Of a DNA stretch of 64,000 nucleotides, positions 1-10,639 are shown one piece after another. The translations under genes and the position numbers were made by a program. The stretch is from Hanleya hanleyi (Eukaryota > Mollusca > Polyplacophora > Lepidopleurida > Hanleyidae): assembly GCA_036873755.1 (NCBI GenBank), contig JAVTVY010045404.1:147919-211918 (forward strand), given 5' to 3'. Within the stretch, counting starts at the first letter, position 1; each line of letters begins with the position of its first letter. Under the pieces are notes generated by a model that saw only the letters and a list, made by a program, of their open reading frames with translations, searched no databases and was not told the DNA's origin.

Positions 1-2
1 AA

Positions 3-535
3 GCATCAACTTATGATATAGTGAAGGATTTAATCCTTAAAGGTTATGAATTAGTTCCTGAAGGCTATAGACAAAACTCTCAGACTCATGTAGAATTTGC
101 TCGTTCAAAAGAACAGTTATTTGAACTGTGGAGTGCTTCGGTTAAAATTGACAACAACTTTGAAAACCTTAGACAGCTTATGCTGGTAGAGAAATTTTAA
201 AAGGTGTATCCATGGTGATATTAGAACATTTCTTGATGAAGAGAATGCCAACACTTTAGACCAAGCAGCACGATTTGCTGATGAATACGCTCTGACCCAC
301 AAATTATCATTTGGCAATGCTGTTAAGCCAAGTTCATTCCAGTCTAATCTCTCAGGTAACAAACCCAGTTCTTTTTCCGGGCCTAAAACTTTTAACCCCA
401 GTTACAAAGGTCAAACACAAAGTCTCAGTCACCCATTTTTAACACCCAAAATAAATCTCCCGTTTGCCGCTATTGTAAGAAGCACGGCCCTTTAATGGCT
501 CATTGTTTTAAATTGAAAAGAAAACAACAAGATCA
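3..535 (+). pseudogene. Gypsy-like gag relic (SCAN-like capsid plus zinc knuckle)
   Basis: The first ~197 bases translate as a capsid-like stretch ending in ENLRQLMLVEKF and a stop. A second frame then gives RTFLDEENANTLDQAARFAD followed by EYALTHK, which matches the SCAN-like C-terminal capsid module of Ty3/Gypsy-type gag proteins. A third frame at about 457-520 gives CRYCKKHGPLMAHC, a displaced CCHC-type zinc knuckle. The element is cut by the window edge and broken by at least two frameshifts, so it is a dead fragment. No protease or polymerase follows. The gypsy assignment rests on the order capsid-like helix block then zinc knuckle. A domesticated gag gene is possible but unlikely given the breaks. 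Confidence 0.5.
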
Positions 536-599
536 AGCCTTTCAAACCCCAGTGGTTTCCTCACTTCAAGATCTATACCCAAGCAGGTTAGTGACGTTC

Positions 600-840
600 A
601 TAATCTATATGACGTTAAAAAAAAAGGTGAGAGGGAATGGAGAATTTTTTTCAGAAAAATCGAAAGATTCGCGAAGTCGGTTTTCTTTCATTATTTCGAT
701 CGGTTTTTATTCGAGAGAAATTTATCGAATAAAAAACGATATCGAGAGTCAGTCGAGAAACCTTCGAGAATTTTCCCAGTGGACAAAAAAACGATTAAAA
801 ACCGATGGAAGTAGTGCCGCTATTGACTTCGCCCAGCCTG
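600..840. repeat. AT-rich TCGAGAA-motif repeat, relative of the TTA-flanked MITE
   Basis: This block has the same vocabulary as the MITE copies near 2.2, 38.6 and 39.5 kb: CGATATCGAGA, TCGAGAATTTT, AAAACGAT and TTCGCGAAG. No terminal repeats could be placed. The 126-residue reading frame across it is a repeat translation and should not be taken as a gene. Confidence 0.4.
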
Positions 841-849
841 ATACCCTAA

Positions 850-2205
850 ATTACTATCACATTGCTTACCTGTAAAAGTAAGCTAGGGAACCAGGCTACA
901 TCGTTCAACCGCGGGAATCTTTGCCAAGTGGTCAGTTTAGCGAGAACGTTACAGTACACTTTATAAGTATTGTGTCCCAACCAGCCAAGTTGTGTTTGTA
1001 TGTCAAATCCTTGAAGTAGTTGTGTAGGAAGGAGTCAGTCAGGCAATTCAGTTTACATTGATAGCGTACACGACAACTGTGATTGAAGAAGAAAGAGAAA
1101 TCGCTATTTGGACGACGACGACAACAACAACAACACATGACAGCGGAAACTGTCAGTCCAGTACCCATACAGCTTCCCTCTATGTATTAGCAAGTAAGTA
1201 TATGCCTACGGGAGAATAAAGAATGACGACCGATACAATTTTGTACAAGTACATTCTGACTCCATTTACGAGCTTTCAGGGAATTACATTGTCCATCCCC
1301 AGGTAGAGTGGGATTTTTTTCTTAATACCGGCATTTGAAAATATCGAGAGCCCACTAAACACTGAATTCATATTGTATACTCATGAAAAAGAAAGATTAT
1401 AAAATAGCTTTTCATCGGTAACACAGAAGGTGCTTTCGTGTTATATAATAACATATATGTTCATTCAAGAAATATATATTTTTTTAAATCACACAATTTC
1501 TCCGAATTGTTTCATTTAGATAGATAGGATTTATTTGCACATTTATGCCCCAGGGCTAAAAGCAATACAATACAGACATATCAGACATTATCAGACCATT
1601 TAAGTTATTGGCGTTGGTCATTTTTGTCCAAATGCCGTAAATTGTTCGTTGAACCATAGACCAGTCATTCCGTCGTCAAATATCATGTAACGGTATCTGT
1701 TTATTCCTCATGATGTGTATGAAATACGCATTATTCTTTCGCGGAAGATCAGAAAAGTCCGGATAGTGATCATTTATTGTCCGCAAAATTGAACTTCCAC
1801 TGTAGACTCAACTCTCTTTGTCCTTTCTGTTGTAATTTACATACGTAAAAATGATTTCATTGCTGACCATTTCCTATAAATATAAAAGGTAAACTGCCAG
1901 CGATAACATGTGGTTTAAATTACCGTATTACAGTAAATACTGCCATGGGTCGTACGGAGAAGTCGGATGTTCAACTTCAAGCTAATCCGAACTGATCTGC
2001 TTACGTTGAATAATTTGGCAAACTAGCACTAACCAATACTAACTATATTCATCTCCTACTGAGTTCTTAAAATAACAACGGACAAAATACGTTAGTTTTT
2101 CATTCTAAAGCGCCGGCAATAGTTCAGTTTTATTCTATACGTTATAGCGCAATCACGCACAGCGGCGTAAACAGGTGTTAGCCTGATAATTATGTCATTG
2201 TATGC
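850..2205. other. Intergenic; possible LINE 3' tail at ~1515-1620
   Basis: No convincing coding region is seen. At about 1515-1620 the text resembles CR1/L2-type LINE 3' ends of molluscs (TTATTTGCAC, GCCCCAGGGC, AATACAATACA), but this is weak. A (CGA/CAA)n-like trinucleotide tract lies near 1112-1135. Confidence 0.3.
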
Positions 2206-2208
2206 ATT

Positions 2209-2475
2209 CGCCTCTCGATGGTTTCGCGATATTCTCTCGACGCTTTCTCGATCGAAATTTCTCGACATTCTCTCGGGCGAAAAACACCGATTGATTCTCG
2301 ATGGGTCAAAAAGAACGAATAGAAATCGATATCGAGAAAATCAATCGGGAAGTTTTAAAACGATTTGAGTTTTTCCATTTTCTTTTCTCGACATTCTCTC
2401 GATGAAATCCCGATATTTCGAGAAAACCAAAGAAAATTCGCGGTTGAAGGAAAAACGATAAATGGAGACAGTTCC
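2209..2475 (-). mobile_element. TTA-flanked MITE copy, minus strand
   Basis: Read on the minus strand, this starts TTA|GGAACTGTCTCCATTTATCG. That matches the left end of the two copies at 38,579 and 39,535 (GGAAGCGTCTCCATTAATCG) and shares TTTTTCCTTCAA, TGGTTTCTCGA, GAGAGAATGTCGAGA and CGATATCG inside. The far end is less clear; the repeat vocabulary stops near 2209. The TTA next to the terminus is consistent with the 3-bp target of PIF/Harbinger-type elements. Non-coding. Confidence 0.6.
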
Positions 2476-2787
2476 TTACATAAGTGTTGCTACTACCGTT
2501 CAAAAAATATTTAAAATTAAAAACAAAAAATAAAAAAAAACAATAGCCTTCATTTTTCAATTGAAATTTCGTCAATTTTTTTAAACAATTTTCATATTTA
2601 ATGGTATAGCTTGATCAACTACAACTAAAACTAGTTAATGTCGTCTCAGTTTTCTACATTAAAAGTTGAATAATGCAAAAACTAAGCCAAACTTATCGGC
2701 TGAGACGCCGATGACTAGATCCCAATGTAAATAACAGACTTGCTTAATTTCTCAGGAGTAGCTTGAACAGTTTTTTTGAATTGTTAC

Positions 2788-3360
2788 CCCTATCTGACCT
2801 GGGCGATTTGGGGTGTACCGCAGCCTGGGGGGAGGAGGGTAAGTGCCCCCTTAAATATATTTTCGCTATCGCTAAGGCTAGAGGGCTGACACTTACCATA
2901 CTATATCTTGTGGTCAAGCTCTACAAGAAAATGTTAAAAAATCCAAGATGGCCTCCATAATGACACCAGTTTGACGTCATTTTCAAAAAGAGCATTTTTT
3001 GACGATTTTTCGCTTAAAATTTATTTTTCGTTTTTTCTTCGCAAAAACTGCATGATAACTTAGTAAATAATAATCTGGTATGAAATAACATAGGTTTTAC
3101 CCAATTTTCCATACAGAAAAGCAAAAAGAAAAGATTTATGACGAAAACATCACTTTTGTGGTACCCCAAATGGCCGCCATTTTGAATTTACCCATGATCC
3201 TCTACTAGAGGGGTGTCATCAAAACAGACTCAAAATGACCCCAATATGATAGTCTAAAAAATAACGGAGTTTCAGCTCTACATTTTTTGTCGTTACGGAA
3301 ATAGGAGCAAAAACCAACAGGGGGGGGGGGGGGGAAGAAGTGCCCCCCGACCAGGTAGGG
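2788..3360. mobile_element. TTAA-targeted MITE, copy 1 (573 bp)
   Basis: Starts CCCTATCTGACCTG and ends GACCAGGTAGGG, immediately followed by TTAA. The left flank is TTAC, a one-base change from TTAA. Terminal inverted repeats beginning CCC and a TTAA target are the signature of piggyBac-type elements. The element has no transposase. Internal landmarks shared with other copies are a G/C homopolymer block inside each end, GACGTCAT, a CAAGATGG...GCC stretch and AAAATGACCCCA. Confidence 0.75.
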
Positions 3361-3463
3361 TTAAATCAACATTCTATAAATTCCCCGAGGTACATCGTGG
3401 TGTATGGATGTGTGGTAGGGGGTGGGGTGCAGTTATCGGAAACAATAAATAATATTCCCTAAA

Positions 3464-3774
3464 TAAATGACGCAGTGCAGGATATATATCCAACTTCAGT
3501 GGATTTGAAGGAAACTACAGATAACCCTACCCACATCATATTTAGACTTGTATCTCCATAAAAATGGACTATTATTGTCCAGAAAGGGATAGTTTACGAT
3601 GCCGTAATTGTAGAGGTACCTGCATATGGCGTATACACATCCCGCCTAGTAGCATTTGCGAGATCCTGCGTTAAATGTGACGATTTTAATCGTCACAAAA
3701 TATTATTGTAGAAACTTATAAAACAGGGCTATACCACCAAGCGCCGCCACTCAAAGTTTATCAAATCTGGCGAT
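3464..3774 (+). pseudogene. Reverse-transcriptase element fragment
   Basis: A damaged copy of the region coded at 4,040-4,400. It contains the counterparts of NDAVKDIYPPSLDLKE, TSYLDLYL and the RPVAFARSCVKCDDF block in shifted frames, with a deletion in the middle and stops. It runs into the inverted terminal arm at 3,775. Same family as the neighbouring element and not functional. Confidence 0.7.
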
Positions 3775-3957
3775 ACAAGCGCCTGGTCCGCCATTCATAA
3801 TTCAGCCGTCGTCCATTAAAGAATAACCGCGTCCATAATCCAAAGACCCATTCCATATTCCATATAACAGTATTAGCACCAAATTAAAAAAACAATCATA
3901 GTATACATAAACATAGGCTAGTTTCCTGCAAGAGAGAAGCGGTCAACAGTTTTCAAT
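3775..3957 (-). repeat. Inverted terminal arm of the RT element
   Basis: This ~185-bp segment is the reverse complement, with few differences, of 4,680-4,868. For example GGCTAGTTTCCTGCAAGAGA here pairs with TCTCTTGCAGGAAACTAGCC there. It abuts the 5' end of the truncated reverse-transcriptase frame. Partial inverted copies of the element's own end placed at its truncated 5' side are typical of Penelope-like elements. Confidence 0.75.
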
Positions 3958-4465
3958 GATGCCGGCAAGGCAAGCCCGTTCCTTCTCATTCATCAAACGC
4001 TATATAGACGATCTTCTTGCTGTGGATAATCGCTATATAAATGACGCAGTGAAGGATATATATCCGCCTTCACTGGATTTGAAGGAAAATACAGATAGCC
4101 CTACAGGCACATCATATTTAGATCTATATCTCTATGAAAATGAAGCGGGCATTCTCTCTCGTCGACTTTATGACAAAAGAGATGATTACAATTTGGACAT
4201 CGTAAATTATCCCTTTCTGGACAGTAATATTCCAGTGAGATCTGCATTTGGCGTATGCATATCTCGCCCAGTAGCATTTGCTAGATCCTGTGTTAAATGT
4301 GACGATTTTAAGCAACGTCACAAAACATTGTTGCAGAAACTTATAAAACAAGGCTATTCCACCAAGCTCCTCCACTCAAAGTTTCTCAAATGTGGCGATA
4401 CATATCGCATGATGATAGCAAAATACGAGCGTAGCGTGCAAGATCTATGGCGTTCCGTTTCGTAA
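3956..4465 (+). pseudogene. Reverse transcriptase C-terminal part (Penelope-like?)
   Basis: A 169-residue open frame carrying RYIDDLLAV near residues 15-23, the YIDD box of the polymerase active site (motif C). It is followed by PPSLDLKE, YLDLYLYENE, RLYDKRDDYN and IVNYPFLDSNIP. These blocks identify a widespread animal reverse-transcriptase family that shares KxHK and GxPM motifs with Penelope-like elements. Only the part from motif C onward is present, so the copy is 5'-truncated and inactive even though this stretch is open. The 3' UTR follows to 4,868. The clade assignment is inference; another non-LTR clade is possible. Confidence 0.75.
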
Positions 4466-4679
4466 CTTGTGTCTAAGTTCGCTTAACCCGGGGCTAGGGG
4501 TCGTATGAACCCATGTACTTCAAGATCCTCATGGTGCTCATATGAACAGGCACAATCAAAGCGTGACTGAAATACATCATTCTCTAGATGCCGACTTTAC
4601 ACCGATTATGATGGATTAAGAATACTGATCAGCGATGCGGATTTTATATTTTTGGAACATCATGATGTCTTGTCGGATT

Positions 4680-4868
4680 CATTGAAAACTGTTGGTCGCT
4701 TCTCTCTTGCAGGAAACTAGCCTATGTTTATGTATACTATGATTGTCTTTTTGAATTTGATGCTAATACTGTTATATGGAATATGAAATATGTCTATGAA
4801 TTATGGACGCGGATATTCTTTAATGAACGACGGCTGAATTATACATGACGGACTAGACGCTTGTAATC
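4680..4868 (+). repeat. 3' terminal arm of the RT element
   Basis: This is the right partner of the inverted arm at 3,775-3,957. It ends near GACGGACTAGACGCTTGTA. Directly after it (4,873) the same 3' UTR sequence runs in the opposite orientation, so two elements meet tail to tail. Confidence 0.7.
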
Positions 4869-4872
4869 ATGA

Positions 4873-5290
4873 TGTTCCAAAGAGGGTAAATCGTATCGCT
4901 GATCAGTTTTCTTAATCCATAATATTCGCTGTAAAGTCGTCATTTGGAGATTGAAGTATCTCAGTCACGCTTTGATTGTGACTGCTCAAATGAGCTCATT
5001 AAGGATCTTGCATTACATCGGTTCATACGGTCCCTAGCCTCGGGTTAAGCGAAAGTTACGAAAGTTTTGAAAGTTTTGCTATCAGCATGCGATATGTATC
5101 GCCAAATTTGAGAAACATTGAGTGAAGGCGCTTGGTGGTATAGCCCCGTTTTATAAGTTTCTGCAACAATGTATTGTGACGTTGATTAAAATGGTCAGAT
5201 TTAACGCAGGATCAAGCTAATGCTACTAGGCGAGATATGTATACGCCATATGTTGGTCCAACCTGAATATTACTCTCCAGAAAGGGATAG
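4873..5290 (-). mobile_element. 3' UTR of a second, minus-strand RT element
   Basis: Reading on the minus strand, this matches the non-coding 3' part of the plus-strand copy (4,466-4,868). It includes the counterparts of CCATGTACTTCAAGATC and the CACAATCAAAGCGTGACTGA stretch. It follows the coding relic at 6,900-5,290 on the same strand. Confidence 0.65.
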
Positions 5291-6900
5291 TTTACGATGT
5301 CGAAATTGTAATCCTCTCTTCAGTCATAAGTCGACGAGAGAGAAGGCCCGCTTCAGTTTTATACAGATATAGGTCTAAATATGATGTGCCTGTAGGGCTA
5401 TTTGTAGTTTCCTTCAAATCCAGTGAAGGTGGATATATATCCTTCACTGCGTTATTTATATGGCGATTATCCACGTCGAGAAGATAGTTTATATAACGTT
5501 TGGTGAATAAGAAGGAACGGGCTTTGAATGGATCGGTTTTTGAAAGCGCCTGCATATAGTCCTATTCATCAGAGAACAGATATAGGTCAGCCAACAGGGG
5601 TGCACAATTAATATCCATTGGAATACCTATATGATGTTGATATATTTTGTTGCCAAATTTTACATAGATATTTTTAATGAGAAATTCAAGCAACTCTATA
5701 AACAAAGAAACATCCCATGAATGATATATCTTGTCTGTAGTAGAGCTAAAGAATGCTTTATGGCTTCCGACATTAATATATCTACGATCAGTTTTCTTGG
5801 ACACAGATACTATTAATGAACTTATAGACGGTCAATAACATCCTGACGAAGGATTGTAGTATAGAGTCGAGAAATCCCAGGAGGATACATGTCTATACGG
5901 TATGTGACCTTCTGTAAGACATTTTGAGTTTTTGAATATCCACATACATTCAACGCCAGAGTTTTTAGAAATAGTGGCGCAATACCTTTCCCAAAATGCT
6001 TTTACCTCCTGAAGGGCTCTCGTCAACATGGTTGAAATAAGCTTGGTGGTGCAGCTTCTAGAACCAGCTATGAATCTAGCTTTATATGGTGATTTATGCA
6101 TTTTGGGAGTGCAGTATACTTTTGGTGTGTCGTTATGATTGGTTGGAAGACAATTACCTCTTTCCCTGAGAAACGTTTTGTGATTGTCAAATATATCTTC
6201 CAGAGTAAATGCAGTTTGGGAGTGAGTAGACGTATTTGATGATGATGTCTTTACACTCAATTCTTTAACCAGCACCTGACAATAGTAATATTTACATATG
6301 AACATTATATTATTTGAAGCTTTGTCTGCTGGGACAACGACGAATTTACTCTGGAGATTTGCTTGCACTTTCAACGACCTTGCTCTCGGTGAGGTCCAGC
6401 CAATGAGCGAGTACTGTAGTTTCAATTTTTTCTCGCTTAGACCAATCAATAACGTACTGTTCCAAAGCGGACAGGACTATCTTCTGGTCGGCCTTCAGAT
6501 TTATTCTTCTCGGCTCTCTATATTTAGGTCCCTTCATAAGAAGTAATCTTAGGTCCTTATCACTCACCACATCAAGGTTACCAGTCACAATATGTTTGCA
6601 TGGTTTATAGATAAAGTTCGACGATTCACAATCACAACTTTAGCCTCCTGACGTGTGTAAGGTCCAGTTAAACTCCTTGACAGCATTAGAGTAATTGAAT
6701 ATTTTGCTGGCTTTAGTATGCTTATATGGGATGCAAGGAGGTTCTGTGAACTTGAAATAGTTTGGTACGGCGGTGCGTACCTCTGGATCATTCAGGAGTC
6801 GAGTTATATTAATAATGTCCAGTCCTTTATCTAAGTAGTTGAGTTTCAAGAAAAGCCGATCTTCGGACGTTTCGATAATGTTCACTGGACGATTCAACCG
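5290..6900 (-). pseudogene. Reverse transcriptase, long decayed copy (Penelope-like?)
   Basis: In order on the minus strand are several recognisable blocks. TKASKIFNYSNAV is near 6,700, and VSDKDLRLLLMKGPKYREPR is near 6,550. VVPADKASNN, then TPKMHKSPYKARFIAG (the KxHK region) follow, and SGVECMWIFKNSK is near 5,940. GIPMDINCAPLLADLYL comes next (the family form is MGTNCAP). Last is KRYINYLLDV, where the active-site YIDD has become YINY. The blocks lie in at least four different frames, so the copy is dead. It is the longest copy here and gives the domain order of the family: N-terminal region, fingers, palm, then a CVKC-type block and 3' UTR. Confidence 0.8.
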
Positions 6901-7225
6901 AAAATACGATATAACTTGACATACTTTAATGATTTTGGGTGGTATTATGTTTCTTGAAGACGCAGGTTGTTGATATCTCTGTCTATATGATTTAAAGCTC
7001 CCAGAGGTAACGCATACAGAACTGTGCGTAAGCTATGTATACTATTGGGTGTGCTAATTAAATCCACTAAGTAATTTAGAGTGATATGATCGTGAATCAT
7101 CGCACAATTAAACCTTCTCTAACCATGGCTTCGATGTCTCCGTTGATGGGGTTTAAATAGCTGGGTAATATTGGATCAATTTGAACGGCGGTTTGCACCA
7201 TTGCTGTACCCACTGACATTATCAT
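6901..7225. other. Region upstream of the minus-strand RT relic
   Basis: This may hold the N-terminal end of the minus-strand element. A minus-strand frame near 7,225-7,100 reads VGTAMVQTAVQIDPILPSYL, but I do not recognise it. No other feature is visible before the MITE at 7,230. Confidence 0.25.
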
Positions 7226-7229
7226 TTAA

Positions 7230-7764
7230 CCCTACCTGGCCTGGGGTGGGGGGGGGATGAAATGCTCCCCCCCCCTACCACACTTTCTGCGCTATCTCCG
7301 GAACGACAGAAACTGGAGAGCTGAAACACGGTGACTTTATAGTTTATCATATTGGGTTCATTTTGAGCCTATTTGCATAACCCCCAGCAGAGAATCATGG
7401 GAAAATTCAAGATGGCGCCCACGTGAGATCCCAGAAAAGTGATGTTTTTGTCATATTTCCTCAAAATTGCTGCTTTTCCGCGACGAAAAGCTGGCAAAAA
7501 CTATTTTATTTCACATCAAGTTAATAATTACTAGTTTAGCATGCAATTTTTTGCTGAAAAATTGAATAAATAAAAATATCGGAAAATCTGACTGAAAAAA
7601 GGTTTTGAAAATGGCGTCACTGTGGCGTCATAAAAGCGGTCATTTTGGATTTGACCCAGGGGTATAGTGTGGTTACGTTTCAGCCACCTAGCTCAAGGGG
7701 TAAGAGCAATAATTGGGGGCCCCCCAGGCCACAACGGGTCTCAAAAGGCCCAGGCCAAGTTCTA
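7230..7764. mobile_element. TTAA-targeted MITE, copy 2
   Basis: Begins TTAA|CCCTACCTGGCCTGGGG at 7,226/7,230 and contains a G/C block, GGAGAGCTGAAAC, TTCATTTTGAGCC, CAAGATGGCGCCC and GGCGTCA. The right end is degraded (CAGGCCAAGTTCTA). It is in the opposite internal orientation to copy 1. Confidence 0.65.
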
Positions 7765-7951
7765 GCATCCAAAATTATAGTTCCCGGTCTCGAATTTTTC
7801 TCTCAAATCCCTAGGGGGAATCCTTGGTAGATTGATAGACGACGTCTATGGTCTGAATAATAAAGTTATCCCGGCCATGGCTGGGTCCAGAAAAATGCTT
7901 ACCTATAAACAGTAGCTTTTTCCTAACGGATTTTCTTTGACCATTCACTCT

Positions 7952-8415
7952 AAGATGGAGTATCGCATGCTGATATCAAAGTCCGAGCGTTGCGTGCAGG
8001 ATATATGGCATTGCGTTTTGTAACTTGTGTCTAATTCCCCTTAATCCAGAGCAAGGGGCCGTATGAACCCATGTACTTCAAGATACGTGTGGTGCTGTTA
8101 TGAACAGTCACAATCACAGCGTGACTGAGATACATCATTCTCTAGATGACGACTTCCAACGAATATCATATGGATTAATAATACTAATAAGCGATACGGA
8201 TATCAGATATTTGGAACATCATAATGCTTTGCCGGCATCATTGAAAACTGCTGATCGCTAGGAAACTAGTCTATGTTTATGTATACTATGATTGTCTTTT
8301 TGAATTTGGTGCTAATGCCGCTATACGGAATTTGGAATAGGTTTTTGTATTATGGTCGCGGATATTCTTTAATGGGCGAAGGCTGAATTATGAATGACGG
8401 ACCAGACGCTTGTAA
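7952..8415 (+). mobile_element. 3' end of a third RT element copy
   Basis: Starts in the last codons of the reverse-transcriptase frame (counterpart of TYRMMIAKYERSVQDLWRSV) and runs through the 3' UTR to GACGGACCAGACGCTTGTAA. It matches 4,400-4,868 at roughly 80-90% by eye. It is 5'-truncated, as expected for target-primed insertion. Confidence 0.7.
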
Positions 8416-8837
8416 TTCAGTTGTGAGTCCCACATTTGAGGATCGCCCTAAACACATCTGGCTACAGTGGCTACCATTTCTATAATTTTACTGCCTCATC
8501 ATCGACAGTTATGCTGGTATAATTCGAGTTTTATATTACAAGGCCTATTACATCTTCATGATGTTTAAATTAACGGTTACGATCGTAACGTAACTGATAC
8601 ACCTACACTCTGAAACGACTTGGAAACTCAGAACTCAGAAACTTGGAAATAAATACTTGTCAACGATAAGGATTTTACGGATAGAACACCATGATGACTC
8701 ACTGCCATTAGTGGAAACTGTTGACCCCTCTCTAGCAAGTAGAAAACGCTCATGCCATGCGTGATTAGAATTGAACACAGACAGTTCATTGATACAGAAT
8801 GGCTAACTGTGGATGACGGCTGAATATTGAATGGTAG
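8416..8837. other. Upstream of the armadillo-repeat exon; no gene seen
   Basis: No repeat or coding signal is recognised. If the armadillo exon is spliced, this is intron. Confidence 0.3.
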
Positions 8838-8888
8838 ATCTTACGCCTATGTTATAGGTTTGTATGGATTGAATATTTGTTTTTAGCA

Positions 8889-10364
8889 GGTGAGCAACCG
8901 GACCTGGAGAGCATTACCAGATTGATAGTAAGTGAAAGATCCCAATACGTCACAGCAGGACTGCAGAGAATGACAGACCTCCTTCGAAAGACACGGGAGA
9001 AAGATTCAAGCCTGGCCATAGAATACCAACAACATCTCTTTGACATTCATATTCTGGAAACAATCCTGACTGCGGTAAAACGTTTTTGTGACAATGAAGA
9101 TGTTTTGGCAAACTGCTTTGAATGTATTTCCGAGCTCTGCTTTGGACTAAAGTTATTTCAGCAAAGTGTATGGGTGAATAATGGAGTTGACCTGATCTCA
9201 GATGCTATGAAATGCCATCCAAATTCAGTTCCTTTGCAGGAGCAGGCGCTTGTATCGCTGACAAACATATGTTATGACCTGCCGGAAGTCAAGAGATATA
9301 TTAAAGAAAAGGACGGCGTACAGTTAATTCTAGATACCATTGGAGTACATTTGGGGCAGTTTTCTTTAGTGGCAAAGGCTTTCGATTTTCTCAGAAATGT
9401 TTGTCTTATAAGAGAGATTCAGAATTTCATTGCGGAGAAGAAGGGAGTACAGTTGCGTCTGTCTGCTATGGCGCTACACAGAGATTGCACTGAAGTTCAG
9501 CACATCTGCAGCTCTTTCTTTGAATGTCTGTGTTTTAACAATACCACAAACAGGCAGGCCGTTATAGAGCAAGGTGGCTTGCGCCATATCTTATTTGCTT
9601 TGAACCATTTCCCAGCTTCGATTCAGGTTCAATCGAGAGCGTTCAAGGCCCTGGGGGTTCTTGCCTATGATTCTCTCGAAGCCATCCAGTATATTTTCGC
9701 CAACCAGGGTGTGGATCTGGCCATGCTATCCCTTAGGAACCACCCATACCAGATCGAGGTATTCGTTTCCGTCTGTAAGGCTTTATCTGTCGTTTGCTTT
9801 CATTTGCCTCAAACACAAATATCGGTTTTCGATAAAGATAAAGGTTCGATAAAGCAGGCCGTTATAGATCAAGGTGGCTTGGGCCATATCTTATTTGCTT
9901 TGAACCATTTCCCAGCTTCGATTCAGGTTCAATCGAGAGGGTTCACGGCCCTGGGGGTTATTGCCTATGAATCTATCGTAGCTAGCCAGTATATTTTCGC
10001 CAACCAGGGTGTGGACCTGGCCATGCTATCCCTTGGGAACCACCCAGACCAGATCGAGGTATTCGTTTCCGTCTGTAAGGCTTTATCTATATTTTGCTTT
10101 GGTATGCCACAAACACAAATATCGGTGTTCGAAAAAGGTATGGTTGAGATGGGCTTATCATTTGTTAGGACGCATACTGGGAATACAGCTGTACAAGCGA
10201 GTTTTTGCAAACTAGTAACAGGCATATGTTGCAACCAACCAGACATCCAATTAAAATTCAAAGAATCAGGTGCATTGGATATCATCCGAAGTTGGCATCA
10301 CATCGGAATTGTTGATGTTAAGGAAGCTGCCTCAAAGGCATTATATGCTCTGAACAGCAATTGA
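8889..10364 (+). CDS. Armadillo-repeat protein, terminal exon
   Basis: A single open frame of about 490 residues built almost wholly of helical ~42-residue armadillo-type repeats. Recurring patterns include GGLRHILFALNHFPAS, QSRAFKALGVLAY and ALVSLTNICYDLPEV. Such repeats stack into a superhelix that binds peptides; no enzymatic domain or membrane segment is seen. Residues ~226-322 and ~327-422 are a near-identical tandem copy. No in-frame ATG precedes the repeats. The frame is open from 8,838, and an acceptor-like TTTGTTTTTAGCAG ends at 8,888, so this is probably the last exon of a longer gene. The first in-frame ATG is at 8,970 and would give 464 residues. AATAAA and an A-rich tract follow the stop. 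The exact family (ARMC6, STKLD1, LRRK2-like and others) cannot be fixed. Confidence 0.8.
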   Translation, partial: GEQPDLESITRLIVSERSQYVTAGLQRMTDLLRKTREKDSSLAIEYQQHLFDIHILETILTAVKRFCDNEDVLANCFECISELCFGLKLFQQSVWVNNGVDLISDAMKCHPNSVPLQEQALVSLTNICYDLPEVKRYIKEKDGVQLILDTIGVHLGQFSLVAKAFDFLRNVCLIREIQNFIAEKKGVQLRLSAMALHRDCTEVQHICSSFFECLCFNNTTNRQAVIEQGGLRHILFALNHFPASIQVQSRAFKALGVLAYDSLEAIQYIFANQGVDLAMLSLRNHPYQIEVFVSVCKALSVVCFHLPQTQISVFDKDKGSIKQAVIDQGGLGHILFALNHFPASIQVQSRGFTALGVIAYESIVASQYIFANQGVDLAMLSLGNHPDQIEVFVSVCKALSIFCFGMPQTQISVFEKGMVEMGLSFVRTHTGNTAVQASFCKLVTGICCNQPDIQLKFKESGALDIIRSWHHIGIVDVKEAASKALYALNSN

Positions 10365-10462
10365 ATGTATGTCAGTAGCACGAAAAAAGAGAAGATCCTA
10401 AGCTCAATCTTGCAAAACTACTACCGCAGGAATGGATGAGAAATGTATAAGTTAAGAAGTCA

Positions 10463-10505
10463 AATAAAAATAATTAAAAAAAAGAAAAAAAGAAAAAAAA
10501 GAAAT
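10463..10505 (+). terminator. Polyadenylation signal and A-rich tract
   Basis: AATAAA lies about 100 bases after the stop of the armadillo frame. It is followed within about 8 bases by a long tract of A with scattered G. This could be a normal poly(A) site in A-rich DNA, or the tail of a retrocopy. Confidence 0.45.
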
Positions 10506-10639
10506 GCTCTCAACATTAGACAACATGTATACACACTTTTTTGTCTCTTTGAACGTAACACCAGATGGATCACCGTTTCTCTTACACCGATGCCACAGTG
10601 TAAGAGTTATGAATAGCGCCATTGGTAGCATAGGTCTGG

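Noticed and set aside
495..875. 126-residue ORF at the left edge
   Set aside because: Only its start belongs to the gag relic; the rest is AT-rich TCGAGAA repeat.
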